A DNA stretch of 62,381 nucleotides from positions 1 to 62,381 of the forward strand of contig JADZEY010000001.1 in the NCBI GenBank assembly GCA_020850315.1. Direction: 5' to 3'. This DNA is from Armatimonadota bacterium. GTDB lineage: Bacteria; Bacteroidota; Ignavibacteria; OLB7. Made by a program: the position numbers and the translations under genes. The notes under the pieces were generated by a model that searched no databases, was not told the DNA's origin, and saw only the letters and a program-made list of their open reading frames with translations. Within the stretch, counting starts at the first letter, position 1; each line of letters opens with the position of its first letter. Below, one piece after another: positions 55,161-62,381 of the stretch.

Positions 55161-56086
55161 ACATTCTGGTGACTGGTGGGGCGGGATTTATCGGCTCGCA
55201 CATTGTTGATCGCTACATCGCCGCTGGGCATCGCGTCACGGTGATCGATAATTTTAGCACTGGCGTTCGGGAAAATCTGAACCCGCAAGCAGATATTATT
55301 GAAGCTGATGTGCGCGATTGTGGCACGATGAAGTCACTGTTGAGATTTGGGAAGTTCGATTTGGTGAATCACCACGCCGCCCAGCTTGACGTTCGGGCTT
55401 CCGTTCAGGACCCGCAGTTCGATGCCGAAATAAATATCATCGGCTCGCTGAATTTGCTGCAAGCTGCGGTGGAGTCGGGGGTTCGCCAGGTGATTTTTGC
55501 CAGCAGTGCCGGGACGGTGTACGGGGAGCAAGAGTATTTTCCGGCTGATGAGCGTCATCCAACTAACCCAATTTCCCCGTACGGTGTTGCCAAGCTGACG
55601 GTCGAAAAATATCTCCATTATTACCACCACATTGCCGGGCTAAAGTATGTGGTGCTTCGCTACACCAACGTCTATGGCCCACGCCAAAACCCGCATGGCG
55701 AAGCGGGAGTGGTTGCCATTTTCTGCCAGCAGATGCTTCACCACACAGCCCCAATTATTTATGGCGACGGCCAGCAGACCCGCGATTACGTTTTCGCATT
55801 GGATGTTGCCAACGCAAACCAAGCCGCGCTGGAATATCTTGCGGCTGATCGCACGGGCGTGTTTAATATCTGCAGCAACACCGAGACAACCGTCAACCAA
55901 CTATTCCACCTTCTGAACCGCGTGGCAGGGCGTGATTTCCCCGAGACTTATGCTCCTGCCCGTTCCGGCGAGCAACTCCGCTCCGTTTGTTCCTACCACC
56001 GTGCCCAGCAAGAATTAGGATGGACTCCTTCGATGAATTTTGAGCAGGGGATTGCTGAGACGATGAAGTTTTACACCGGGAATTAA
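55157..56086 (+). CDS. NAD-dependent sugar-nucleotide epimerase, GalE-like
   Basis: A 309-residue extended short-chain dehydrogenase. The cofactor motif is VTGGAGFIGSH (residues 5-15), FASSAGTVYGEQEYFPADER holds the catalytic Ser/Thr region, and YGVAK is the active-site Tyr/Lys. VLRYTNVYGPRQNPHGEAGV is typical of UDP-glucose 4-epimerases and related enzymes. The exact sugar is not determined. It is translationally coupled to purD, an unusual partner; with three glycosyltransferases in the window, a cell-surface polysaccharide role is plausible. Confidence 0.9.
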   Translation: MNILVTGGAGFIGSHIVDRYIAAGHRVTVIDNFSTGVRENLNPQADIIEADVRDCGTMKSLLRFGKFDLVNHHAAQLDVRASVQDPQFDAEINIIGSLNLLQAAVESGVRQVIFASSAGTVYGEQEYFPADERHPTNPISPYGVAKLTVEKYLHYYHHIAGLKYVVLRYTNVYGPRQNPHGEAGVVAIFCQQMLHHTAPIIYGDGQQTRDYVFALDVANANQAALEYLAADRTGVFNICSNTETTVNQLFHLLNRVAGRDFPETYAPARSGEQLRSVCSYHRAQQELGWTPSMNFEQGIAETMKFYTGN

Positions 56087-56236
56087 GGCTCTATAAAATC
56101 TCGTGTGTTCCTTCGTTCAAGCGGAGTTGATTGCGTAGCTACTCACATTGGTTAATTCTTGGTAGTCCCTTTATCGCCTCGTTTCTATTTTCGCCCTGCC
56201 TCACAGAATCATTTCACAGTCGCAGGAGAAAAGCCT

Positions 56237-57412
56237 ATGAAACGGATCATGAACCTTTTGCCGCTGCTGGTTGCCGGGTTGATAACCATTGCCGCGCAGC
56301 TATCGGCCCAAAACCGCTACGATGTCAACATGATGGTTGACTCGGTGAAACGGGAGACCATTGTTGTTGTGCCATCGGGAACACCGCCAGCAGGGGGATA
56401 CCCGGTTGTGTTCATGTTCCATGGAACAAGCGGCGATGGAGAAAAATTCTACAATATCTCCGGTTGGAAAGAAAAAGGGGAGGCCGAGAAATTTATCACC
56501 GTATTCCCAAGCTCGCGGGCATATTGCATCACCGAAGATGGCCAACAAAAAACCACAACAAAATGGCATTGCGGAGAATTAGATGAGATTGCTTGCCCCG
56601 GTCAAAATCTAAAAAATGATGTGACGTTTGTGCGGGCAATGGTGGATAGCCTGAAAGATCGTTTCCCCGTTAATCCGAACAAATTCTACGTTTCAGGATT
56701 TTCCAACGGGGCTTGCTTTGCGTTCAAGTTAGCGGTGGAAATGAGTGATGTTTTTGCAGCGATTGCGGCTTCCGGTGGTGGATTTAATCCGTTAGATTCG
56801 GCAGAGCCAAAACGAAAAATCCCACTGTGGCTGACATTCGGAACAAATGATGATCGCTGGATTGAACCGTTTGCTCAATATGGAATTACCGAGCTTCCCT
56901 ACAACGACAGCAGTGTGTTCATGTTCCGTAAGCTGATTGGACGGTACACAGGGGCCTACGGCTACGACACCACCTACACAAAAGACTCCACAAAAACATT
57001 TTTGACGTATCACTATGCTGACCCGGAAGGGACAACCAACGCAAGCGGTTTCCGGTTTACGTTGATTAATGATTTATATCATCAATATCCCAACGGCAAA
57101 AATGTTCCGTACGCGGCGGCAAATTATTATTGGGAATTTTTTAGCCAAGCAACAGGGACATCGGACGTTGCGCCAGAAATTACAGAATCGCAAAAACTTC
57201 ACTTATTTCCGAATCCCGCACACGGGTACATTGTTGTGGAAGGGAGTGGCGCAATAACGTTGACGCTGCGAAATGTGATGGGAGAGGAGGTGATGCGACT
57301 GGATGGATTCAAAGGGGAACATTTGTATTTACCGGGGCTTGCTTCTGGGAATTACGTAGCGGAGATTTCCGACCAGAGTGGGCGATATGCCCAGATGATT
57401 ATTCTGAAGTAA
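56237..57412 (+). CDS. Secreted alpha/beta-hydrolase esterase (CE1-like) with T9SS sorting domain
   Basis: A 391-residue exported esterase. After a signal peptide (MKRIMNLLPLLVAGLITIAA to LSAQ) the hydrolase has FMFHGTSGDGEKFYNISGW (oxyanion region) and FYVSGFSNGACFAFKLA with the nucleophile Ser in GFSNG. The fold resembles feruloyl esterases and polyhydroxybutyrate depolymerases (the LpqC-like group). The C-terminal 80 residues (LHLFPNPAHGYIVVEGSGA to ASGNYVAEISD) are a T9SS sorting domain. The ATG at 56237 has AGGAGAAAAG upstream. Two further motif families in the product remain unnamed. Likely degrades a polymer outside the cell. Confidence 0.85.
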   Translation: MKRIMNLLPLLVAGLITIAAQLSAQNRYDVNMMVDSVKRETIVVVPSGTPPAGGYPVVFMFHGTSGDGEKFYNISGWKEKGEAEKFITVFPSSRAYCITEDGQQKTTTKWHCGELDEIACPGQNLKNDVTFVRAMVDSLKDRFPVNPNKFYVSGFSNGACFAFKLAVEMSDVFAAIAASGGGFNPLDSAEPKRKIPLWLTFGTNDDRWIEPFAQYGITELPYNDSSVFMFRKLIGRYTGAYGYDTTYTKDSTKTFLTYHYADPEGTTNASGFRFTLINDLYHQYPNGKNVPYAAANYYWEFFSQATGTSDVAPEITESQKLHLFPNPAHGYIVVEGSGAITLTLRNVMGEEVMRLDGFKGEHLYLPGLASGNYVAEISDQSGRYAQMIILK

Positions 57413-57418
57413 AGTAGG

Positions 57419-57450
57419 GCAGGGGGATCATCTGATCCCCCTGCTGATTT
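57419..57450 (+). terminator. Rho-independent terminator
   Basis: GCAGGGGGATCA (57419-57430) pairs perfectly with TGATCCCCCTGC (57433-57444), followed by TGATTTTTG. Confidence 0.9.
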
Positions 57451-57473
57451 TTGGTATTCTACCGGATATCGAT

Positions 57474-57510
57474 CTCCGCTCATGCTGAGCCTGTCGAAGT
57501 ATGAGCGGAG
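57474..57510. repeat. REP-like palindrome
   Basis: CTCCGCTCAT (57474-57483) pairs perfectly with ATGAGCGGAG (57501-57510) around GCTGAGCCTGTCGAAGT. The core TGAGCCTGTCGAAG is a motif I associate with dispersed intergenic palindromes found in many genomes. Single copy here. Confidence 0.6.
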
Positions 57511-57561
57511 CTGCTGAACGAGCAAATATTCGCGAATCAAATACTGCGTAAGGTGAGTGAA

Positions 57562-58590
57562 TTATTCACTCCCAATTTCTTCCCCCAACGCCAACAAGTA
57601 CGCCCCCGTTCCCCACCACCATTCGCCACACGCAAGGCTTTTGTAATACTCCACCGTTCCGGGCCATGTTCCTTCGGAGGCTCCTTCAAATATCCCGTCG
57701 CTGCTGACGTGGCGGCGTAGCCCGCGTTGGCAACGTGCAATTGCTTCATCGAACGTTGCTGGCAAAACCCCATGCTGCCGACCCCGCAGTATGGCAAACA
57801 GGTACATCGCCGATGCTGAGGTTTCCTGATAGGAGGTCTTGTCCGGAAGGATTGTGCGCCACAGCCCGCCACGGGTTTGGTAGGGGAGAAGGCGGGTCAT
57901 CAAATCCAACAAGATTGTGGCGACTTCGCGCTGCTCCGGCGAACCACGCCGAAGCAGCGGCAAAAGCTCGGCACAGGTCATTGCAACCCACCCATTCCCA
58001 CGCCCCCACGCCCCTTCCGATCTCCGCTCAGATAAATTTTCCTGGCAGTGAATGAACAATCCGGTTGCTGGATCACGCAGGATGTGAAGGTGCTGGCGCA
58101 GTTGGTGCAATGCCTCCTGCTGCCAGTCGTCGCGCCCTAACGTGCTGCCAAGTTTGGCAAGGATTGGGGCAGAGTAGTAGATGGTGTCAATGTAGATATG
58201 CGGCAAATCCACGTTGTGAAGGATCACCCCATCGCCGTTGCGGATCGCTTTGTGGCGGATGAATCGGTCAATCCGTTCGGCCACCCCTTCCAGTGGATGG
58301 CGAAATTCCGGGAACAGCTTCACCACATCAGGGTACAGCAACCCGATACTCCACGAGCCAACAAAGTAGTTGGGATGTACCCCCGCGCCCAAGTGGTAGG
58401 TTAGCCAACGGCGCAGATACTCCCGTGCGTTTTCGTTGCCGGTGGTTTGCACCGCTTTCATCAACCCGTAGGCCAGCAGTGATTGCCCCCAATCGGTGTT
58501 CATGGACTCGGGGCGATTGCGGGTACACCAAGAATCGGCGATGCGGTCAATCAAGGTGGCTGCAGATACGCGGGAATTGCTTACTGGCAT
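57562..58590 (-). CDS. GH105-type unsaturated glycuronyl/rhamnogalacturonyl hydrolase
   Basis: A 342-residue (alpha/alpha)6-barrel hydrolase. Motifs PHIYIDTIYYSAPILAKL, EGAWGRGNGWVAMTCAELLP, TSYQETSASAMYLFAILRG and SLACGEWWWGTGAYLLALGE match the GH88/GH105 superfamily, which removes unsaturated uronic acids from cleaved pectin or similar glycans. No signal peptide is seen from the chosen start (MPVSNSRVS, 58590), so it would act in the cytoplasm. The upstream extension of the open frame looks non-coding. It ends 51 bases past the REP-like palindrome. Confidence 0.83.
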   Translation of the reverse strand: MPVSNSRVSAATLIDRIADSWCTRNRPESMNTDWGQSLLAYGLMKAVQTTGNENAREYLRRWLTYHLGAGVHPNYFVGSWSIGLLYPDVVKLFPEFRHPLEGVAERIDRFIRHKAIRNGDGVILHNVDLPHIYIDTIYYSAPILAKLGSTLGRDDWQQEALHQLRQHLHILRDPATGLFIHCQENLSERRSEGAWGRGNGWVAMTCAELLPLLRRGSPEQREVATILLDLMTRLLPYQTRGGLWRTILPDKTSYQETSASAMYLFAILRGRQHGVLPATFDEAIARCQRGLRRHVSSDGIFEGASEGTWPGTVEYYKSLACGEWWWGTGAYLLALGEEIGSE

Positions 58591-58619
58591 GGAAGTGAGG
58601 TTGATGCTGTTGATGTGAG

Positions 58620-59543
58620 TTACAGGTTCGGATAGTCGGGAACGGCCTCGGCAAATGCTACGTTCAACATTTTGTAGATCAGCCGCGCCGCCAGCAAATC
58701 GGGGTGATGAAGCCCTTTTGTTGGAGCCAGCTCCACCACATCGAATCCAATAATTTTTTTTCCGGCTTTCAACAGTGCGCGGAAAACATCCAGTGCCTCG
58801 GTGTACCAAAAACCATCAGGCTCCGGTGTGCCTGTTGATGGCATGATTGCTGGGTCGAAGAAGTCAACATCGAACGTCACATAGACTTCCTGACCCAGTG
58901 TCTCGGCCACTGCGTTGTGCCATTTCTGCCCATGGATCCCACGGCGGATAGCATTGGCATAGAAGGTCTTCACTCCCCGCTCACGGATAAACAGTGCTTC
59001 CTCGATGCACTGCGCCCTGATGCCAACTTGGGTGATGCGTTCCGGGTTCATCACCTCGGCCACGCGGGCGGCAAAACAGGCGTGGGAGAACTTGCTCTCC
59101 TGATAGGTATCGCGCAGATCGGAGTGTGCGTCGAAGTGGAGCAGGCTCATAGCTGGATATCGTTGCAAGTGCGCAAGGATTGGTGCGGTGGAGATGGTGT
59201 GTTCGCCCCCCAACGTCACAACAAATTTTCCGGCATCAATCAGCTGGCCAACGGTTTGGGTGATGATATTCAACGCAGCTTGGTCAACTGCATCGCCAAA
59301 CTCCAGCGGTTTCAGCGTTGCGATTCCCAGATCGAAGCAGAGTTCGCGGTCAAATTCGTCGTCGTAAAACTCCACGTATGCCGAAGCATCCAGGATTGCT
59401 TGGGGTCCTTTGCGCGTTCCGCCGCCGTAGCTGACGGTGTGCTCGTAGGGGGCTGAGACGATTGCGATGCGCGATGACTCCAGCAATGAATGCTGGCGTT
59501 CGATGGCAAGGAAGTTCCGTTTTGGTCCTAAAGTTTTCATCAT
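58620..59543 (-). CDS. speB: Agmatinase / ureohydrolase family
   Basis: A 307-residue binuclear-manganese ureohydrolase. Metal-binding motifs are all present: LGGEHTIS, LLHFDAHSDLRDTY, SHACFA and VYVTFDVDFFDPAIMPSTG. This fits agmatinase (agmatine to putrescine and urea) better than arginase, but specificity is inferred from the family. The GTxEPxG segment also fits. The start at 59543 (ATG ATG) was chosen over a TTG one codon earlier. A -7 box TACATTTG lies at 59611-59604. Confidence 0.88.
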   Translation of the reverse strand: MMKTLGPKRNFLAIERQHSLLESSRIAIVSAPYEHTVSYGGGTRKGPQAILDASAYVEFYDDEFDRELCFDLGIATLKPLEFGDAVDQAALNIITQTVGQLIDAGKFVVTLGGEHTISTAPILAHLQRYPAMSLLHFDAHSDLRDTYQESKFSHACFAARVAEVMNPERITQVGIRAQCIEEALFIRERGVKTFYANAIRRGIHGQKWHNAVAETLGQEVYVTFDVDFFDPAIMPSTGTPEPDGFWYTEALDVFRALLKAGKKIIGFDVVELAPTKGLHHPDLLAARLIYKMLNVAFAEAVPDYPNL

Positions 59544-59603
59544 CAAAAAAAGTTCTTGGGCATTGGTTAATCCAATGCTGATGGTCTGCGGTCAGTGTGG
59601 CCG

Positions 59604-59611
59604 CAAATGTA
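59604..59611 (-). promoter_or_regulatory. -7 promoter element for speB
   Basis: TACATTTG followed by CG on the minus strand, about 60 bases before the speB start, without a recognisable TTG at -33. Confidence 0.45.
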
Positions 59612-59774
59612 CTTGCGGAAGGGGGAAAAAAGTGGTGAGAAGGCATTAAACCGCAAACCAGATGGTCGGGTCTTTGCCCGCGATTCACAACAACAGCCCG
59701 CGCAACAGCAGCAACACGTTGGCGGCAATATCAAAAAAACGTCCACATAAATCCTTCCCTGGAGAAGAGTAACC

Positions 59775-60236
59775 ATGACAATGAAGATCGCAATCCGCAC
59801 GTTGGTTTTGGCAGGCATCATCACCTTCGGGGCTGCCGAAATGTCCGCACAGCAACCAGTTCAATCCCGCGTCCGTCGCGTTCCTGTTAGCCAGCAGCAT
59901 CTTCAGCCTACATCGGCAGCACCAGTTGCCGCAAAAGCAAAAGCCGATCTGAAGCTGACGGCACAACAAAGCGCGAAAGTTGATGCGATGAGCAACCAAG
60001 TGGCCGCATTGCAAACCGAACGGACGAAGCTGTGGAGCGAGTACAAAGCAATCACCGCACGCCCAGATTACAGCGACGACATGGCATTTGCCGAAGCCGC
60101 ACCACGCATGAAGCGGATTGTTGAGATTAACGAGCAACTTGCGCCAATCGTGGCACGCCAGAAATCAGAGCTTGGCACGGTGCTTAGCCCAGCACAAGTT
60201 TCGCAGGTGAACGCAATGGCCGCCGCTGCCAACTAA
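59775..60236 (+). CDS. Small periplasmic Spy/LTxxQ-like protein
   Basis: A 153-residue exported protein. A signal peptide (MTMKIAIRTLVLAGIITFG to EMSAQ) is followed by a mainly helical domain. It carries LKLTAQQSAKVDAMSNQVAA, an LTxxQ-like motif, and AALQTERTKLWSEYKAITAR. This is reminiscent of the Spy/CpxP family of periplasmic chaperone and stress-sensing proteins, but the match is loose. GGAGAAG eight bases before the ATG supports the start. It is followed by about 240 bases without a gene and a strong terminator. Confidence 0.65.
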   Translation: MTMKIAIRTLVLAGIITFGAAEMSAQQPVQSRVRRVPVSQQHLQPTSAAPVAAKAKADLKLTAQQSAKVDAMSNQVAALQTERTKLWSEYKAITARPDYSDDMAFAEAAPRMKRIVEINEQLAPIVARQKSELGTVLSPAQVSQVNAMAAAAN

Positions 60237-60474
60237 GCAAGAACACGGAACAATGACTGCTGAACAAAGAGAGCAGCAGTTTGATAGAATACAACCACCA
60301 CAACGAAACAGAGGGTTCGCCCAAATTGATGGTGCTTCGCGTCCCCAACACGAAGCTGAAGTATAGAGAGTGATAGAGAGGAAGTACGATGTTCAAGCAC
60401 TGATGCGATGATGACTTCTCTCCTCTTGAGCGGCGATGTGACGGTTATGCAAGGATGAACAGCGGTGCTCAAGC

Positions 60475-60510
60475 AAGCAGCCCTGAACGGTGATACGTTC
60501 AGGGCTGCTT
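60475..60510. terminator. Bidirectional terminator
   Basis: AAGCAGCCCTGAACG (60475-60489) pairs perfectly over 15 positions with CGTTCAGGGCTGCTT (60496-60510). It separates the small periplasmic gene from convergent rsmG. Confidence 0.9.
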
Positions 60511-60529
60511 TGATGTTGGGCTGTTCCGC

Positions 60530-61210
60530 TTACTCTTCGGCTATTATCTTGGATGGAAATGTGACCTCCACCACCTTCTTCTCTTCCTCAGTGAACCAAT
60601 CAACCCCGCGAACGGCAAGGTCCACAACTGTAATCTGGGCATCGCGAAATTTGGTTTGTGCTTGGCGAATCTCTTCCGTTAAATCTCCCCCTTTCAGCGT
60701 CAGGATTTTTCCATCAGGTTTCAGCACGGGGCGGGACCATTTCATCAGGTCAACCAGTGGGGCCGTCGCGCGCGAGACGACGACATCGTAAGGACCACGA
60801 TTCTTGGGGTCGTTTGGCAATTCCTCGGCACGGTTCCGCACCGCACGCAAGCCATGTTTGGTGATGTGAGAGGCCAGCATCCCAACGGTCTGCACTTTTT
60901 TGGCGATGGAGTCCAGAAGGGTGATATCCAGTTTTGGATAAGCAATTTTCAGCGGGATTCCTGGCAAGCCGCCGCCGGTTCCGATATCCAGCACTTTGCC
61001 GCTTTTGGGAAGCAACCCCGTGAACCCCAGCGAGATCGAGTGGAGCAGATGCCGCACCCAAATGTTATCAATATCCCGCCGGGAAATCATGTTCACTTTC
61101 TCGTTCCAATACGCAAGATCCCCTGCGTAGCGTTCAAACTCGGCAACTTGCTCGCGCGAAAGCACCAGCCCATTGACCGAGCAGATTGACCAAAATTCAA
61201 CTGCGTCCAA
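60530..61210 (-). CDS. rsmG: 16S rRNA (guanine-527-N7)-methyltransferase
   Basis: Methylates G527 of 16S rRNA with S-adenosylmethionine. The 226-residue product has GLVLSREQVAEFERYAGDLA and YWNEKVNMIS at its N-terminus, the SAM-binding VLDIGTGGGLPGIPLKIAYP, and DVVVSRATAPLVDLMKWSRP. The start codon is TTG at 61210, supported by CAGGAA six bases upstream; no suitable ATG exists. It follows dapA by 30 bases. rsmG often lies near the chromosome origin with mnmG and parAB, which are not seen here. Confidence 0.93.
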   Translation of the reverse strand: MDAVEFWSICSVNGLVLSREQVAEFERYAGDLAYWNEKVNMISRRDIDNIWVRHLLHSISLGFTGLLPKSGKVLDIGTGGGLPGIPLKIAYPKLDITLLDSIAKKVQTVGMLASHITKHGLRAVRNRAEELPNDPKNRGPYDVVVSRATAPLVDLMKWSRPVLKPDGKILTLKGGDLTEEIRQAQTKFRDAQITVVDLAVRGVDWFTEEEKKVVEVTFPSKIIAEE

Positions 61211-61240
61211 ACGTGTTCCTGATAATGTGATTGTGGAGCA

Positions 61241-62149
61241 TCAAGCAACCAGCCCCAACCGCTGCAAGCAATCGCGCAGTGTCTGGCGGTGAGCGTCGGT
61301 AAGCGGAACCAGCGGCAACCGATAGTTGGCCGAATCAAAGATACCCATCATCCCCAACGCCTCTTTTACCGGCACAGGGTTCGACTCGATAAAGTTCATC
61401 CGCATCAGGTTGAACAAGTGGTGATGTAGCTGGCGGGCATCGGCAAAATTCCCGGCTAATCCGTGGCGCACCATATCACCAAATTGCCGGGGAACCTGGT
61501 TGCTGACCACCGCAATCACCCCTTGCGCCCCCATTGCCAACAGCGGAAGGGTCAAGCTGTCCTCGCCGCTGTAGAGCGCGAAGTGTGCCGGAGCGTCGCG
61601 GATAATCATGGAGCATTGCTCCAAATCGGCCGATGCTTCTTTCACCCCGGCCACGTTGGAGTAGCGGTGCGCAAGCTCCAGTGTGGTTTCGGCCATCATG
61701 TTGCTGCTGGTGCGTGCGGGAACGTTGTACAGGATGATCGGCAAATCCGGCAAAGCCTCGGCAACCGCGCTGAAGTGAGCGATCAACCCGCGCTGGGTCG
61801 GTTTGTTGTAGTAGGGTGAGACCAGCAGAACGCCATCCACCCCAAGCCCAGCGGCTTCGCCGGAAAGCGCGATGGTTGCCGCAGTGATGTTCGATCCTGT
61901 TCCGGCAATCACCCTTGGCCGATTGCCCGCAAACGCCGCAACGCGCTCCACCGTGAAGCGGATTACCGCCAGTTTCTCATCATGGGTCATGGTCGCGCTT
62001 TCTCCGGTGGAGCCACAGGGGATCAGTGCTTCGATGCCAGCCTGCAGCTGGAAGTCTATCAATCGCCCGAGCGAGTGGAAATCAATCGAGCCATCAGCAT
62101 GAAACGGAGTTGCCAGCGCAGTCCCCGTGCCGCGAAACAGTAGTGACAT
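61241..62149 (-). CDS. dapA: 4-hydroxy-tetrahydrodipicolinate synthase
   Basis: Condenses pyruvate with aspartate semialdehyde (the Asd product) in lysine and diaminopimelate synthesis. The 302-residue barrel has PCGSTGESATMTHDEK, ILYNVPARTSSNMM with the catalytic Tyr, and NVAGVKEASADLEQ with the Schiff-base Lys. Length is typical. The start at 62149 matches the family; the upstream open frame covers the heptamer repeat and is not coding. Confidence 0.96.
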   Translation of the reverse strand: MSLLFRGTGTALATPFHADGSIDFHSLGRLIDFQLQAGIEALIPCGSTGESATMTHDEKLAVIRFTVERVAAFAGNRPRVIAGTGSNITAATIALSGEAAGLGVDGVLLVSPYYNKPTQRGLIAHFSAVAEALPDLPIILYNVPARTSSNMMAETTLELAHRYSNVAGVKEASADLEQCSMIIRDAPAHFALYSGEDSLTLPLLAMGAQGVIAVVSNQVPRQFGDMVRHGLAGNFADARQLHHHLFNLMRMNFIESNPVPVKEALGMMGIFDSANYRLPLVPLTDAHRQTLRDCLQRLGLVA

Positions 62150-62203
62150 GATGTTGGAAATGGTTGTTGGAAATGTCGAATGCCAAATGAAAGGAACAAA
62201 AAG

Positions 62204-62231
62204 AAAAGTGAAAAGTGAAAAGTGAAAAGTG
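62204..62231 (+). repeat. Tandem heptamer array AAAAGTG
   Basis: Four exact copies of AAAAGTG about 55 bases upstream of dapA, on its promoter side. It has the same heptamer length as the arrays before purD but a different sequence. Confidence 0.85.
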
Positions 62232-62255
62232 AAATTCTTGCTAAAAACCAATGAC

Positions 62256-62381
62256 TGATCCTCCCCCGAAAAAGTGAAGAAGGAGATAAGAGGGTATTTT
62301 ACAATCATCAGGAGGAACGACCCATGGGAGAACAACGCAGGACGTTTACCAAAGAGTTTAAGATGGAAGCACTTCGTATGC
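62256..62381 (+). mobile_element. Left end of an IS3-family insertion sequence
   Basis: TGATCCTCCCCCGAAAAAGT at 62256 looks like a terminal inverted repeat, 68 bases before a transposase start. The element continues off the right edge, so its right end, target duplication and second open frame cannot be seen. Confidence 0.6.
62324..62381 (+). CDS. IS3-family transposase OrfA, N-terminal fragment
   Basis: The first 19 codons read MGEQRRTFTKEFKMEALRM, the typical helix-turn-helix start of an IS3/IS911-type OrfA (DNA-binding) protein. GGAGG lies about 9 bases upstream. The rest is beyond the window. Confidence 0.8.
   Translation, partial: MGEQRRTFTKEFKMEALRM

Overview
The window reads as a chromosomal segment from a bacterium of the Bacteroidota/Chlorobiota/Ignavibacteriota side of the FCB group. 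The evidence is threefold. Several secreted proteins end in type IX secretion (T9SS) sorting domains. Promoters of the form TTGnnn-N16-20-TAnnTTTGC recur. Core genes are ordered yidC-yidD-rnpA-rpmH/dnaA and pheT-zapA-rny. A Kapabacteria-like or Ignavibacteria-like organism is my inference; no rRNA or tRNA gene was seen to settle it.

Layout. 1-6.1 kb: type I-E CRISPR-Cas effector genes on the minus strand (cas3, casA, casB, start of casC). The rest of the operon and any array lie to the left. 6.3-11.5 kb: a small membrane protein, an outer-membrane barrel, a short-chain dehydrogenase and a six-repeat secreted T9SS protein. 11.5-21.1 kb: a cluster of secreted fibre- or adhesin-like proteins (starts at 12198, 13435, 14398, 15106) and an OmpA protein with calcium-binding repeats (19124). 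Structured intergenic DNA separates them, above all an array of hairpins with Shine-Dalgarno-like loops at 13033-13407. 21.3-24.6 kb: two paralogous T9SS proteins, each with seven ~53-residue repeats. 24.7-36.7 kb: a glycosyltransferase, Nudix, PAP2, desaturase, prfB with a programmed frameshift, an AtuA-like protein, aroQ, aroC, asd and a DUF4397 lipoprotein.

34.8-46.8 kb: the information-processing core. It holds yidC, yidD, rnpA and rpmH on the minus strand facing away from dnaA-csaA, then pheT, a coiled-coil protein, zapA, a candidate ~275-nt structured RNA and rny. 46.9-62.1 kb: a short T9SS protein, an orphan nuoE, guaB, two more GT4 glycosyltransferases around an M24 peptidase, purD-galE, an esterase with a T9SS tail, a GH105-like hydrolase, speB, a small periplasmic protein, rsmG and dapA. 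The right edge enters an IS3-type element.

The least explained part is 11.6-19.0 kb. Hairpins presenting TTGAGGAG-like loops recur upstream of secreted fibre-like genes. One intergenic hairpin carries the complementary sequence CTTCCTCAA in its loop. A small terminator-ended RNA unit is duplicated nearby with a GGTACAGGAGG segment between its hairpins. I propose a family of leader or trans-acting RNA elements tied to these surface proteins. This rests only on base pairing and repetition read by eye.
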